Counted from the first letter of the stretch, positions 49,440-58,987 are shown. The stretch: DNA of 64,000 nucleotides from Paracoccus albicereus (GCF_024359525.1 NZ_JAKZEU010000002.1:930001-994000); one strand, 5' to 3'. Numbers and translations are program-made. Notes: generated from the letters alone by a model not told the origin.

Positions 49440-50498
49440 ATGTCCATCCTGTCGAACATCCACCAAGACGGCACCTCCGACGCCACCCCGGTGGCACCGT
49501 CTAGGGCTGATCGACTGCAATCTGCACGGATTGCCGATGCGCGGATCACTGATGGGCGCCCCTTTTCCGCCCCACGCTTCGCCAGCCTTCCCCCTGCTCT
49601 GCAGACACAGACCCCGCCGGCCGCCGTTCTTCCGCAATTGCCGCGCCCCTATGCTCAGCGACCCGCTCAACGGCAGAGCGGGTTACGCCTTCTGCCACTC
49701 GACGGTTTTGTCTGGGGCGGACGAAATCATCAGCAACCAACACCGCGCACGCGGAGCGACCACGTCCTTCTCTGGGTGACGGAAGGATCGATGCGGGTCG
49801 ATCTGCCGCGCGCGCATTACCCGCTGCAGACGGGCGATGTGCGTTTCCTTCCGGCAGGAACAGCCTTTGCCTCAATGCCGCTGACCGGTGCAAAGGGGAT
49901 GGCGCTGTTGCTGGCGCCGGATCTGGCCCGCGATTGCGAGCCCGCCCTGCCCGATCGCATGATCGCAGGCGGGATCGGGACGGACGCTTCGGGACTGATG
50001 AGCCTGCTGATCCAACTGGCCCGCGAAGGGGCCGAGGATAACCGACAGGCGCGCGCCGCGATAGGCTGCCAATTGGGGCTGCTGTCGATCACCCTTCAAC
50101 GGCTTTCACCTGCGGCCGAGCGTCCTGCGGCGGCGCCGAACACGCCGACCGACCTGACGCTGGTCCAGCGCTTCATCGCGCTTGCCGATGCGGAACTGGG
50201 CCACGGCCGCACGGTATCGGATCTGGCAGAAGAGTTGGGGACGACCAGCGCGGCGCTGGACCGCGCTTGTCTTGCTGCGCGCGGGCGACGCGCGATCCAG
50301 CTGATCCATGATCTGCGACACGAACAGGCCGTCAGGGCATTGCGGCGTTCGACCAGGCCACTGGACCTGATTGCTCGCGATCTGGGCTATACCAGCCTCG
50401 CCCATTTCAACCGGGCCTTCGTCGCGGCAACCGGACGCCTGCCGGCGATGTTCCGCATCGATGACGGAACCGGCAAGAGTGCCTCCGCGTCCGCCTGA
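49440..50498 (+). CDS. AraC-family transcriptional regulator
   Basis: A 352-aa regulator with a disordered N-terminal part (1-80), a cupin-like sensor region (about 95-180: SDHVLLWVTEGSMRVDLPRAHYPLQTGDVRFLPAGTAF) and an AraC double helix-turn-helix at the C-terminus (about 245-345: VSDLAEELGTTSAALDRACLAARGRRA, then LDLIARDLGYTSLAHFNRAFVAATGRLPAMFR). The effector is unknown. The true start may be further in, since the first 80 residues are low-complexity and no good ribosome site is seen. It is convergent with the one-carbon cluster, stops 4 bases apart. Confidence 0.85.
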   Translation: MSILSNIHQDGTSDATPVAPSRADRLQSARIADARITDGRPFSAPRFASLPPALQTQTPPAAVLPQLPRPYAQRPAQRQSGLRLLPLDGFVWGGRNHQQPTPRTRSDHVLLWVTEGSMRVDLPRAHYPLQTGDVRFLPAGTAFASMPLTGAKGMALLLAPDLARDCEPALPDRMIAGGIGTDASGLMSLLIQLAREGAEDNRQARAAIGCQLGLLSITLQRLSPAAERPAAAPNTPTDLTLVQRFIALADAELGHGRTVSDLAEELGTTSAALDRACLAARGRRAIQLIHDLRHEQAVRALRRSTRPLDLIARDLGYTSLAHFNRAFVAATGRLPAMFRIDDGTGKSASASA

Positions 50499-50502
50499 CA
50501 GC

Positions 50503-51483
50503 CTATCCCCGGCTGCGCCGTCTTCCGCCCCGCCCGCCAGAGCTTGCCGCCACGGCCTGTGCCGCCTCGACGAAGGGAGTGCCCTGATGGACCGCCTCGA
50601 TCACGCGGCTGAAGCGGATCCAGTCGCCACCGTTCGGATCGTGGTTCATCAGGAAGTTGGCGGCCTTGATCGCCTCCATTTCCGCCGAGCGGACCGGGTT
50701 CATGATCGCACTGGTCATGCCGGCCCCGATCGCCATCGGCAGGAAGGCTGCGTTGATCCCGTGGCGATTGGGCAAGCCGAAACTGATATTGCTGGCCCCG
50801 CAGGTCGTATTCACACCCAACTCGTCGCGCAGCTTGCGCACCAGCGCAAAGACCTGCTGCCCGGCCGAGGCCATCGCCCCAACCGGCATGACCAACGGAT
50901 CGACCACGATGTCATGGGCGGGAATGCCGAAATCGGCGGCACGCTCGACGATCTTCTTCGCCACGGCGAAGCGAACCTCGGGATCTTCGCTGATCCCGGT
51001 GTCGTCGTTGCTGATCGCGACGACAGGAACGTTGTATTGCTTGACCAGCGGCAGGACCAGTTCCAGCCGCTCTTCCTCGCCCGTCACGCTGTTCAGCAGC
51101 GGCCGGCCGTTGCAGGTCTCAAGCCCGGCTTTCAACGCGCCGGGAACGGAACTGTCGATGCAGAGCGGCACGTCCACCAGCGCCTGGATGCGATTGATCA
51201 GTTCCGGCATCAGCATCGGCTCGACAAAGTTGTTGTCGGCGTAGCGGGGATCCTCGGCCATCATGTTGGTGAAGACGGCGCCCGAATTCACGTCCAGAAC
51301 CGTCGCCCCGCAGGCCACCTGTTCAAGCGCATCTTTTTCCACGGTCGAGAAATCGCCCGCCTCAAGCTCCGCCGACAACTTCTTGCGCCCCGTCGGGTTG
51401 ATGCGCTCGCCGATGACGCAGAACGGCTCGTCGAAGCCGATGACAACGGTCTTCGAGGCGGATTCGAGGGTGGTGCGGGTCAT
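50503..51483 (-). CDS. Methyltetrahydrofolate:corrinoid methyltransferase, pterin-binding domain
   Basis: A 326-aa TIM-barrel pterin-binding protein like the folate domain of MetH and of acetogen corrinoid enzymes. Signatures are VIGERINPTGRKKLSAEL (residues 22-40), DVNSGAVFTN, IDSSVPGALKAGLE, NSVTGEEER and NTTCGASNISFGLPNR. It would pass a methyl group from methyl-THF to a B12 protein. A split, three-part methionine synthase is known in Phaeobacter, and this could be its folate part; the B12 and homocysteine parts are not in the window. Ribosome site AAAGGA precedes ATG 51483. A Gly/Arg/Ser-rich tail ends the protein. Confidence 0.88.
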   Translation of the reverse strand: MTRTTLESASKTVVIGFDEPFCVIGERINPTGRKKLSAELEAGDFSTVEKDALEQVACGATVLDVNSGAVFTNMMAEDPRYADNNFVEPMLMPELINRIQALVDVPLCIDSSVPGALKAGLETCNGRPLLNSVTGEEERLELVLPLVKQYNVPVVAISNDDTGISEDPEVRFAVAKKIVERAADFGIPAHDIVVDPLVMPVGAMASAGQQVFALVRKLRDELGVNTTCGASNISFGLPNRHGINAAFLPMAIGAGMTSAIMNPVRSAEMEAIKAANFLMNHDPNGGDWIRFSRVIEAVHQGTPFVEAAQAVAASSGGRGGRRRSRG

Positions 51484-51501
51484 GAAGGTCCTTTCGGTCG
51501 G

Positions 51502-52386
51502 TCAGTCGTTGGCGCCGTTGCGCGCCAGCCAGTCGGTCGCGGCGGTGATCCCGCCCAGCGGGAAGACATGGGCGGCGCGGATTGCAAAATCGGGTGTCGC
51601 GCCGGCGTGGCCGGCGATTGCAGTCAGGAAGTCCGTCGGCTCGTAGGGAACCAGCAGCTTGGTCACGTCGCGGGCGCGGCGCTGAAGCACACGCAGGCTG
51701 GGACCGACACCGCACATGATCGCGAATTTCAGCATTGTTTGCAGCTTTGCGGGTCCGGCGGTCCCGATCCGGACGGGCATGTCGATACCGGCCGCCCGCA
51801 GGCGGTTCGCCCATTCTATAACCGGCTGCGCCTCGAAGCAGAATTGTGTGACGATCTCCATCGACGCATCGGTCCGCGCCGCGAAGTCGCGTTTCCATGC
51901 AAGCGCGCGCATCACCTCGGCCTCGCCACCGGACGGGTCGATGTCGCGGTTGCCTTCGGGGTGGCCGGCGATGAACAGGCGGTCGAAATCGCCGAACAAC
52001 CCCGTGTCCAGAAGCTGCATGGAATCGGCAAAATCTCCTTTGGGCGCATTCAGCCCGCCGCCCAGAAGCAAGGCCGACGTCGCACCGGCATCGCGGTAGG
52101 CCGCGACCCAATCGGTCAGCGTCGCACGGTCAGGCACGATGCGGGCCGGGATATGCGGAACAGGACGCATCCCCTCGGCGGCCAGGCGCGCGACCGTCGC
52201 GTGCATGTCAGCGGATCCAGTCCCGTCGATATGCGCGACAAAGACCTGTGTTCCGGCTGCGAGGTGGTCGCGGAAATCACCGACACCCGCCGCGGTGCGC
52301 GGCATCACCTCGATCGACACACCCTCGAGGAAAGCGGGAAGCGGCGAGGCGCCGCGAAGGGGAGAGCGGAATTTCATCAACGCCAT
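51502..52386 (-). CDS. Methylenetetrahydrofolate reductase-like protein
   Basis: A 294-aa protein related to MetF (FAD, TIM barrel) that would reduce methylene-THF to methyl-THF. Visible parts are VSIEVMPRTAAGV (the position of the MetF catalytic Glu segment), FVAHIDGTGSADMHATVARL, HIPARI, ALLLGGGLNAPKGDFADSMQLL and FIAGHPEGNRDI, and TQFCFEAQPVIEW. It is a short divergent form of MetF. It supplies the substrate of the next gene, the corrinoid methyltransferase, 18 bases on. Start 52386 follows AAAGG; ATG 52377 is also in frame. Confidence 0.84.
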   Translation of the reverse strand: MALMKFRSPLRGASPLPAFLEGVSIEVMPRTAAGVGDFRDHLAAGTQVFVAHIDGTGSADMHATVARLAAEGMRPVPHIPARIVPDRATLTDWVAAYRDAGATSALLLGGGLNAPKGDFADSMQLLDTGLFGDFDRLFIAGHPEGNRDIDPSGGEAEVMRALAWKRDFAARTDASMEIVTQFCFEAQPVIEWANRLRAAGIDMPVRIGTAGPAKLQTMLKFAIMCGVGPSLRVLQRRARDVTKLLVPYEPTDFLTAIAGHAGATPDFAIRAAHVFPLGGITAATDWLARNGAND

Positions 52387-52398
52387 GCTCGCAGCCTT

Positions 52399-52683
52399 TC
52401 AGGCAGGGTTCCAGCCGTCATTCGCGATCAACGCGCGAAGGCGGTCACTGTCGTATTCGGCTTCGATCCTGGCGGCCATCGCCGCCGGATCCTCGCCGGC
52501 CACAGTCTCACGCCGCCATTCGTTCAGATAGGCGTCTGTCCCCGACAGACCCGACTTCATCGCGGCGCGATCGATCGCTTGCTCGAACCGTTCAGGCAGG
52601 ATGACGCGGGTCGCCGACCGTCCCTTGCCCAGCGTAACCTGGGCGGGAATGTCGCGCCAATAAACCAGCGTCATGTCAGCCAT
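52399..52683 (-). CDS. Small PF13769-like (virulence factor) protein
   Basis: A 94-aa protein, MADMTLVYWRDIPAQVTLGKGR at the N-terminus, then RVILPERFEQAIDRAAMKSGLSGTDAYLNEWRRE. It resembles the Virulence_fact family, whose function is unknown and whose name is historical. An AAGGAG site precedes ATG 52683. It leads the MetF-like and corrinoid methyltransferase genes with 12 and 18 bases between, so it belongs to the same one-carbon unit. Confidence 0.78.
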   Translation of the reverse strand: MADMTLVYWRDIPAQVTLGKGRSATRVILPERFEQAIDRAAMKSGLSGTDAYLNEWRRETVAGEDPAAMAARIEAEYDSDRLRALIANDGWNPA

Positions 52684-52931
52684 CGTGGCGGGCTCCTTGA
52701 TCGTAGATTGCCGTCTAATCATCCCTGCCTGCGCAGCGTGGTCCGCATACGACAAGGGCGGTTGAATTGCGACCTTGGCCTGCGTCATGACGAAAAGATC
52801 CGTGGATGACAGCGGCGCCGCGGGCAGACGCATGGCACAACGCTGATCGCACGGCGGCAAGGTCGCAACCCTTGAACGGCGAAGGGCCGAAGGTTAGGTT
52901 GAATCCAACTTCATATCGGAGGGCGTGTATC

Positions 52932-54053
52932 ATGGCGCCCAGGCGTCCCGCGGGTGCGGACGCGTTCCCGAAACCGACGGTCGAGCCATCTGGCGCCCGC
53001 AAAACCGAGGAAGCGCCGCTTTACGCGGCTCTCGACCTTGGAACGAATTCCTGTCGGATGCTGATTGCGCGACCGCGCGGCAATCAGTTCCACGTCGTGG
53101 ACAGTTTCTCGAAACCGGTCCAGCTTGGTCAGGGGCTTGAAGCCTCGGGCCGGCTGTCCCGTCATTCGATGACACGAACGGTTCACGCGCTTCAGGTCTG
53201 TCGGCGCAAGCTGGAAAACCACGGCGTCCGCCGCATGAGGCTGGTCGCGACCGAGGCTTGCCGCCGCGCCCGTAACAGCCGCGATTTCCTGCGCATGATC
53301 CGTCGCGAGACCGGCCTGCCGCTGGAAGTGATCGAGGCGGAAGAGGAAGCGCGGCTCGCCGTCATCTCCTGCGCGCCGCTTGTCAGTCAGCGCAGCGAGC
53401 AATTGCTGATCGTCGATATCGGTGGTGGCTCGACCGAGCTGGTCTGGATCGATCTTGAGGATGTGGAACCGGCCGAGCGTCCGCGCGCGATCATCCGCCT
53501 GGCCGACGGCTTCGGCAATCCGCAACCGGGCGGGGCGCGGGTGGTCGACTGGATCAGCGTTCCGCTGGGGGTTGCCACACTGCGCGACCAGTTCGCGGAT
53601 GTGGAGGATGATCAGGGGCGGTTCGCGCTGATGAGCTGGTATTTCGAGGAGATGCTGGCCGATTTCACCCCCTACGCGAACGAGCCCCCGGACGAAGGCT
53701 TCCAGATCATCGGGACGTCGGGGACGGTGACGACGGTCGCCGCCAGCCATCTGGGCTTGCGTCGCTACGACCGGACCAAGGTTGACGGATTGACGATGAC
53801 CAGCGACCAGATCGACCGCGTGATCCGCACCTATCTGACGCTGGGTCCCGAAGGACGGCGCAATGACCCCAGGATTGGGCGGGAGCGTCATGCGCTGATC
53901 ATGTCAGGGGCGGCGATCCTTCAGACGCTGATGCGTGTCTGGCCGACAAATCGGCTCTCGGTCGCCGATCGTGGCCTGCGCGAGGGGTTGCTCTATGCCC
54001 AGATGGTGCGCGATGGGGTGCTGACGACGGACGGAATGAGCGGAGTGGCCTGA
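52932..54053 (+). CDS. Ppx/GppA exopolyphosphatase/guanosine pentaphosphatase family protein
   Basis: A 373-aa phosphatase of the ASKHA fold. The N-terminal phosphate loop is [17 protein letters not shown] (residues 32-48), the adenosine-like segment [26 protein letters not shown], and the second phosphate loop [14 protein letters not shown] (about 163-176). Members cleave polyphosphate or pppGpp and so tune the stringent response; which is used here is open. The family's C-terminal HD-like domain is absent, so it is the short form. A GGAGG ribosome site precedes the ATG. The stop and the rlmE start overlap (TGATG). Confidence 0.92.
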   Translation: MAPRRPAGADAFPKPTVEPSGARKTEEAPLYAALDLGTNSCRMLIARPRGNQFHVVDSFSKPVQLGQGLEASGRLSRHSMTRTVHALQVCRRKLENHGVRRMRLVATEACRRARNSRDFLRMIRRETGLPLEVIEAEEEARLAVISCAPLVSQRSEQLLIVDIGGGSTELVWIDLEDVEPAERPRAIIRLADGFGNPQPGGARVVDWISVPLGVATLRDQFADVEDDQGRFALMSWYFEEMLADFTPYANEPPDEGFQIIGTSGTVTTVAASHLGLRRYDRTKVDGLTMTSDQIDRVIRTYLTLGPEGRRNDPRIGRERHALIMSGAAILQTLMRVWPTNRLSVADRGLREGLLYAQMVRDGVLTTDGMSGVA

Positions 54054-54853
54054 TGAGCAAAGCGACCGGAGGCGGCAGCCGCGCGGGCAAGACCAGCGGG
54101 CGCGGCCAGCGCGACCTGAAGGTCCGGGTAAAGACGGCGAAAGGACGCAAACTGTCCAGCAAGCTGTGGCTGGAACGACAGTTGAACGATCCCTACGTGG
54201 CTCGCGCGCGGCGCGAGGGTTATCGGGGACGCGCCGCCTACAAGATCCTCGAACTGGATGACAAGTACCGTTTCCTGACCCCCGGCGCACGGGTCGTCGA
54301 TCTGGGCTGCGCACCCGGCGGCTGGTGTCAGGTTGCCGTGGCGCGGGTCAACGCACTTGGCGAAACAGGCGGCAAGGCGCAGGGGCGCGTGCTCGGCGTC
54401 GACCTGCAGGAGGTCGATCCCATCGCCGGGGCGGAGATCCACGTTCTCGATTTTCTGGAAGACGGCGCCGACGATCGGGTCAAGGACTGGCTGGGCGGAC
54501 CGGCCGACGTCGTGATGTCGGACATGGCTGCTGCATCCAGCGGTCACAAGGGCACCGATCACCTGCGCATCGTCGCGCTTGTCGAAGCGGCCGCGCAACT
54601 GGCGTTTGACGTGCTTGAACCGGGCGGCACCTTTGTCGCCAAGGTCCTGGCAGGTGGCGCCGAGGCCGAAATGCAGACCATGCTGAAGCAGAACTTCGAC
54701 AAGGTGGCGAACGTCAAGCCGCCGGCGAGCCGCAGTGATTCATCCGAGAAATTCGTCGTCGCAACCGGATTTCGTGGCCGCCGCAGCAGCGCGGCGGGGG
54801 ACGGTCAGGAAGAAGAACCGTCCGACGAGTCAGACGACGCACCGTCACCCTGA
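54053..54853 (+). CDS. rlmE: 23S rRNA 2'-O-ribose U2552 methyltransferase
   Basis: FtsJ family, 266 aa, methylates U2552 of 23S rRNA late in 50S assembly. The K-D-K-E tetrad is K64 (RAAYK), D157 (MSDMAA), K197 (FVAKVL) and E232 (SSEKF). The SAM motif is [13 protein letters not shown] (83-95). The basic N-terminus (1-45) is longer than in E. coli, and the tail after residue 240 is an acidic low-complexity stretch that overlaps the convergent GAF gene by 49 bases. It is coupled to the ppx/gppA gene. Confidence 0.95.
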   Translation: MSKATGGGSRAGKTSGRGQRDLKVRVKTAKGRKLSSKLWLERQLNDPYVARARREGYRGRAAYKILELDDKYRFLTPGARVVDLGCAPGGWCQVAVARVNALGETGGKAQGRVLGVDLQEVDPIAGAEIHVLDFLEDGADDRVKDWLGGPADVVMSDMAAASSGHKGTDHLRIVALVEAAAQLAFDVLEPGGTFVAKVLAGGAEAEMQTMLKQNFDKVANVKPPASRSDSSEKFVVATGFRGRRSSAAGDGQEEEPSDESDDAPSP

Positions 54854-55455
54854 CGGCGCGGGACCGCGTCAGCGGAGCTTGCGCTTTTGGATGATGGATT
54901 GATGGCGTCGAAGGCATGGCCGTCGATCCCTCCGCGTTCCTGCTGGGCAGAGTTGTCCGATGACGGAACACCATCGAGTTCGAAACTCGCCATCAGGATG
55001 ATCGCGGCGGGCATCGTCAGGCTTTCGGCAGCGGCGACGCGCTCTGGAGTGAAGTAGCCTTCCTCGTGCAGGATGTTCAGCGTCCCAAGCAGCTTGTTCT
55101 TCACCACGATCGGAAGGCAGAGGCAGCTTTCGCAGCCCACCTCGCGAAGCTTCTCGGCGTCGCCGAAAATAGCGGCGATTTCATCGTAGCTGTTCGCGAC
55201 CAGATGCTCCTGACTGACGACGATCTTGCTCCGCCAGGCGCGGCCTTGCATATCCTTGGGCGTCGAGATCGGGAACTTGACCGGCTCGGTCGAGTGGATC
55301 CGCATGCCCGATGCATTGTCCTCATCGACGCGGATCAGCGTACACATCTTCATGCCGACAACCTGCTGAATCAGGCGGTCCAACGCCGTCATCATCTGCC
55401 CGGGATCGGTCCCACCGGCGGCAATGTCTTTCATGAAATTTATGCGGTCTGGCAT
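54805..55455 (-). CDS. GAF domain protein
   Basis: A 216-aa protein with one GAF domain (about 20-150): [36 protein letters not shown] near the start and [27 protein letters not shown] later. No kinase or cyclase domain follows; the last 60 residues are Ser/Asp-rich and disordered. The CxC pair ESCLC could bind a metal or flavin, but this is speculative. ATG 55455 was chosen as the start of homology. It is convergent with rlmE. Confidence 0.78.
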   Translation of the reverse strand: MPDRINFMKDIAAGGTDPGQMMTALDRLIQQVVGMKMCTLIRVDEDNASGMRIHSTEPVKFPISTPKDMQGRAWRSKIVVSQEHLVANSYDEIAAIFGDAEKLREVGCESCLCLPIVVKNKLLGTLNILHEEGYFTPERVAAAESLTMPAAIILMASFELDGVPSSDNSAQQERGGIDGHAFDAINPSSKSASSADAVPRRQGDGASSDSSDGSSS

Positions 55456-55950
55456 GAGAACGAACCTGTTCCAGCGCGAATCAAGACCAAGGGCTTCGGC
55501 TTGGTTTCCCGTTGCTAGTGTACACCTACAAAAAAGAGAATCCCTAGTTTTTTCAAGAATGTCGGCGGATTTCATCCGACCGTCACGTCGCCGCAAGCGA
55601 TGCAGCAAGGACCTTCGGTTGGCAGGATGAGTGAACTTTTATCAGCGGCCATACGTCCGGCTGGACGCCGACGATTCCCCACGCCCGACGGCCAATCGAT
55701 AATCTCGGGAGCCTCAGCCGTGCCGCAATCATTCCGGCGGGAAGCCTCTCAGAACGGACCATCGGCTGTGGTGAAACCAAGCCCTCTCTCGTCGTTCCGC
55801 GCGAAGATCGGCTCGATGAAATACGAGCATCGGCATCGCCATCAGCGCCGCTCCAAGCGCGACCGTGAGAAGACATGTCGAAACATGCATTGCAGGATCA
55901 TCCCGATACGAACCGTGCACCCAGGAAGGCAGGCAGCGATGAAGGCTTTT
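55456..55950. other. About 0.5 kb with no confident gene
   Basis: Between the GAF and ABC-F genes. It holds an AT-rich block at 55515-55560 (likely the GAF promoter region) and one doubtful short frame, described separately. No tRNA, terminator or repeat was recognised. Confidence 0.6.
55729..55890 (-). CDS. Doubtful small membrane protein
   Basis: A 53-codon frame, ATG 55890, with one hydrophobic stretch (CLLTVALGAALMAMPMLVF, about residues 6-24) and a basic tail. It lacks a good ribosome site and its third codon positions are less GC-rich than in neighbouring genes. It could be a small inner-membrane protein or a chance frame. Confidence 0.2.
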   Translation of the reverse strand: MHVSTCLLTVALGAALMAMPMLVFHRADLRAERRERAWFHHSRWSVLRGFPPE

Positions 55951-57762
55951 CTAATTTGCGCGCTCTTCCAGGGCGAGCCACTCTTCCTCGGCCTGCGACA
56001 GCTTCTCCTGACGTTCGGCTAACGCTTCGGTCGCCTTGTTGAACTTGGCAGGCGCCGTCGTGAACAGATCGGGGTCGGCCAAGAAATCCGACAGTTTCGC
56101 GATCTCGGCCTCCAGCCGCTCGATCATCGCGGGCAAAGCCTCCAACCGGTGACGTTCGGTGAAGCTCAGGCCGTCGCGCGGCGTCTTTGGCGTCACCGTC
56201 TCCGGCGTCGGCTTCGATGACGCAGGCTCTGGCGTGGCCGTTGCGACCGCCGTCTGGGGACGCTGCGACCGATAATCCGACCAGCCGCCCGGATAGATCA
56301 CGGCGCGCCCGTCCCCCTCCATTGCGACGGTGGTGTCCGCCACACGGTCGATGAAATCGCGGTCGTGGCTGACCAGCAGAACGGTGCCGTCATAATCGCC
56401 CAGAATGTCCTGCAGCAGATCCAGCGTCTCGACGTCAAGATCATTGGTCGGCTCGTCCAGGACAAGCAGGTTCGACGGCCGCGCCATGATCCGCGCCAGC
56501 AGCAGCCGCGCCTTTTCGCCCCCCGACAGGCTGCGCACAGGCGCGCGCGCCTGTCCTTCGTCGAAGAGGAAATCCTTCAGATAGCCCACGACATGGCGTG
56601 GCTGGCCACGGACCATGACCTGGTCGGCGCGACCCGACACGCGCATCTCGGGATCTCCGGTCAGGCTGTCCCAAAGGCTCATGTCAGGGTCCAGCGCCGC
56701 GCGCGCCTGATCGAAGACCGCGATATCGAGGTTTGTGCCCTGCGTGACGCTGCCGGCGTCGGGCGCGATCTCGCCCGTCAGCATGCGGATCAGCGTCGTC
56801 TTTCCGACGCCATTGGGTCCGACAAAGGCGATCCGGTCGCCACGCTGCACGCGCAGATCGAACGGCTTCAGGATCGTCCTGTCACCGAAATCCTTGGCGA
56901 TGCCCTTGGCTTCGATCACCCGCTTGCCCGATTGCGGACCGGATTCCAGCGCCATCGCTGCCGTGCCTTGCCGCCGGATCTGCGCCGCGCGTTCAGCGCG
57001 CAGGTCCTGCAACGCGCGCACCCGCCCCTGATTGCGCTTGCGACGCGCACTGATTCCCTCGACGGCCCAGCGCGCTTCCGCCTTGATCTTTCGGTCCAGC
57101 TTGTGGCGCGCCTCGTCCTCGGCGGCCCAGGTGGTTTCGCGCCACTCCTCGAACGCTTCAAAACCCTTTTCCTGACGTCGAACCACGCCGCGGTCGATCC
57201 ACAGGGTCGCGCGGGTCGCCGCGCGCAGGAAGGCGCGGTCGTGGCTGATCAGCACGAAGGCCGAGCGGGTTGCGGCAAGCTGTTCCTCAAGCCAACCGAT
57301 CGCTTCGATGTCGAGATGGTTGGTCGGTTCGTCCAGAAGCATCAGGTCCGGCGCTTCGGCCAAGAGGCGGGCCAGCGCGGCTCGCCGACGTTCACCGCCC
57401 GATGCCGTCTGAACTGGCCGGGATGCGTCGAACTTCAGGCCTTCGGCAGCCATCTCGACCAGATAGCCCTGCCCTTCATCCAGTCCGGCCCGGGCAAATT
57501 CGCCAAGGGTCGCAAAGGCAGACAGATCGGGGTCCTGCTCCATATAGCCGACCCGCGTGCCGGTGGGGCTGACGACCTCGCCGCGATCAGGCTCGACCAG
57601 ACCGGCCATCACCTTCATCAGAGTCGATTTCCCGGACCCGTTCCTTCCGACCAGCGCCACCCTGTCACCGGGCTGGATGGTCAGCGACAGGTCCTCGAAG
57701 ACGGGATTGCCGCCAAAGGTCAGTGCGATGTCGGTCAGTTGCAAAAGCGGTGTGCGTGCCAT
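55951..57762 (-). CDS. ABC-F family ATPase (Uup-like)
   Basis: A 603-aa soluble protein with two ATP-binding cassettes and no membrane part. Cassette 1 has Walker A GRNGSGKST (residues 39-47), signature SGGERRR, and LDEPTNHLD. Cassette 2 has GPNGVGKTT (near 322), SGGEKARLLLARI and LDEPTNDLD. The linker between them (about 230-285) is basic and rich in Arg/Lys, as in translation-acting ABC-F proteins. A Pro/Thr-rich hinge and a C-terminal helical coiled coil (about 530-603: LPAMIERLEAEIAKL) mark the Uup type, which binds DNA or stalled ribosomes. ATG 57762 was chosen at MARTPLLQL. Confidence 0.92.
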   Translation of the reverse strand: MARTPLLQLTDIALTFGGNPVFEDLSLTIQPGDRVALVGRNGSGKSTLMKVMAGLVEPDRGEVVSPTGTRVGYMEQDPDLSAFATLGEFARAGLDEGQGYLVEMAAEGLKFDASRPVQTASGGERRRAALARLLAEAPDLMLLDEPTNHLDIEAIGWLEEQLAATRSAFVLISHDRAFLRAATRATLWIDRGVVRRQEKGFEAFEEWRETTWAAEDEARHKLDRKIKAEARWAVEGISARRKRNQGRVRALQDLRAERAAQIRRQGTAAMALESGPQSGKRVIEAKGIAKDFGDRTILKPFDLRVQRGDRIAFVGPNGVGKTTLIRMLTGEIAPDAGSVTQGTNLDIAVFDQARAALDPDMSLWDSLTGDPEMRVSGRADQVMVRGQPRHVVGYLKDFLFDEGQARAPVRSLSGGEKARLLLARIMARPSNLLVLDEPTNDLDVETLDLLQDILGDYDGTVLLVSHDRDFIDRVADTTVAMEGDGRAVIYPGGWSDYRSQRPQTAVATATPEPASSKPTPETVTPKTPRDGLSFTERHRLEALPAMIERLEAEIAKLSDFLADPDLFTTAPAKFNKATEALAERQEKLSQAEEEWLALEERAN

Positions 57763-57893
57763 GCGCGCGACGTAGTGCGCGCGGATGACGGGGTCAACGG
57801 AGCGCCGTATCCGATTTTTTCGGTCGGACTTTGTTGACGCCCAGCACAAGTCCTGCCAACAAGGCGCCACAAACCCGAGCAAAGGAGTCGCGC

Positions 57894-58892
57894 ATGCGCC
57901 CCATCCTGATCGCTGCCCTGCTGGGCACCTCTGCCCTTCCCGCCCTGGCCCAAGAGGTCAACATTTATTCGCACCGTCAGCCCGAGCTGCTGAAGCCCCT
58001 GACCGATGCCTTCACCGAGGCGACGGGGATCGCGGTCAACACCGCCTTCGTCGATACGGGCATGGTCGAGCGCCTGAAAGCCGAGGGTGATCGCAGCCCC
58101 GCCGACCTGATCATGACGGTGGACGTTGCCCGGCTGGGTGAGGTCAAGGAGGCAGGCGTAACGCAGCCGGTCGAGGACGATGCGCTGGAGATCATCCCGG
58201 AAAACCTGCGAGATGCCGACAACGAATGGTTCGGGCTGACCACGCGCGCGCGGATCGTGTACGCAAGCAAGGACCGGGTCGCGGACGGCGAGGTCACGAC
58301 CTACGAGGATCTGGCCGATCCGAAATGGAGGGGCCGGATCTGCACGCGCCCCTTCACCAACGACTACAACGTCGCGCTGACGGCCGCCTTCCTCGCCCAT
58401 CACGGCCCCGAGGAGACCAAGGCCTGGCTGGAAGGCGTGAAGGCGAACCTCGCCAAGAAGCCCGAGGGCAACGACCGGGCACAGGTCAAGTCGATCTGGG
58501 CCGGCGAATGCGACATCAGCCTGGGGAACACCTATTACATGGGCCAGATGCTGAAGGACGACGAGCAGAAGGAATGGGCCGACTCGGTTCGCATCGTCTT
58601 CCCGACCTTCGAGGACGGCGGCACCCATGTGAACGTCTCCGGCGTGGCGATGACCAAGTCCGCGCCGAACCGCGATGCCGCGCTGCAGCTGATGGAATTT
58701 CTGGTCAGCGATGAAGCGCAGAAGATCTACGCCGAAACCAACTACGAATTTCCTGTCTCGGACCATGTCGAGCGGTCCGAACTGGTCGCGAGCTGGGGTG
58801 AATTCACGTCGGACGAAACGCCGCTGACCGAAATCTCGCGCCTGCGCCCCAAAGCGCTGACGCTGATCGAAGAGGTCGATTTCGACGGCTGA
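57894..58892 (+). CDS. Periplasmic Fe(3+)-binding protein (FbpA/FutA type)
   Basis: A 332-aa binding protein for ferric iron uptake. Signal peptide 1-20, then EVNIYSHRQPELLKPLTDAF, typical of the family. The iron-binding tyrosine pair is Y214-Y215 in GNTYYMGQML. Ribosome site AAAGGAG precedes ATG 57894. No permease or ATPase gene follows; a terminator and a nucleoside hydrolase come next, so it is an orphan binding protein in this window and would serve FbpBC-type genes elsewhere. No clear Fur or RirA box was recognised in the 131-base divergent region. Confidence 0.9.
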   Translation: MRPILIAALLGTSALPALAQEVNIYSHRQPELLKPLTDAFTEATGIAVNTAFVDTGMVERLKAEGDRSPADLIMTVDVARLGEVKEAGVTQPVEDDALEIIPENLRDADNEWFGLTTRARIVYASKDRVADGEVTTYEDLADPKWRGRICTRPFTNDYNVALTAAFLAHHGPEETKAWLEGVKANLAKKPEGNDRAQVKSIWAGECDISLGNTYYMGQMLKDDEQKEWADSVRIVFPTFEDGGTHVNVSGVAMTKSAPNRDAALQLMEFLVSDEAQKIYAETNYEFPVSDHVERSELVASWGEFTSDETPLTEISRLRPKALTLIEEVDFDG

Positions 58893-58914
58893 GGATAGAC
58901 TGACTGATCCAGTC

Positions 58915-58949
58915 AAAGGGGCATGAGCTTTCGGGCTTGTGCCCCTTTC
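58915..58949 (+). terminator. Terminator-like hairpin after the iron-binding protein gene
   Basis: AAAGGGGCA (58915-58923) pairs perfectly with TGCCCCTTT (58940-58948), with further pairing inside the loop. The T-run is short, so efficiency is uncertain. Confidence 0.65.
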
Positions 58950-58987
58950 CATGTCGGGTCAGGGTCCGGCTTCGTGACGGAGGCTTC

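Noticed and set aside
52684-52800. Possible SAM or cobalamin riboswitch before the one-carbon cluster
   Set aside because: The leader was read for SAM-II and cobalamin-box features and none could be recognised.
50371-52809. An 812-codon plus-strand frame opposite the one-carbon cluster
   Set aside because: It lies opposite three well-supported genes with good ribosome sites and has no family motif.
52900-52913. TGAA-N6-TTCA, like a MetR box, before the ppx/gppA gene
   Set aside because: The MetR pattern has a 5-base spacer, and the site faces the phosphatase gene rather than the methyl-transfer genes.
56365-57837. A 490-codon plus-strand frame opposite the ABC-F gene
   Set aside because: Antisense shadow; both Walker motifs and signatures are on the minus strand.
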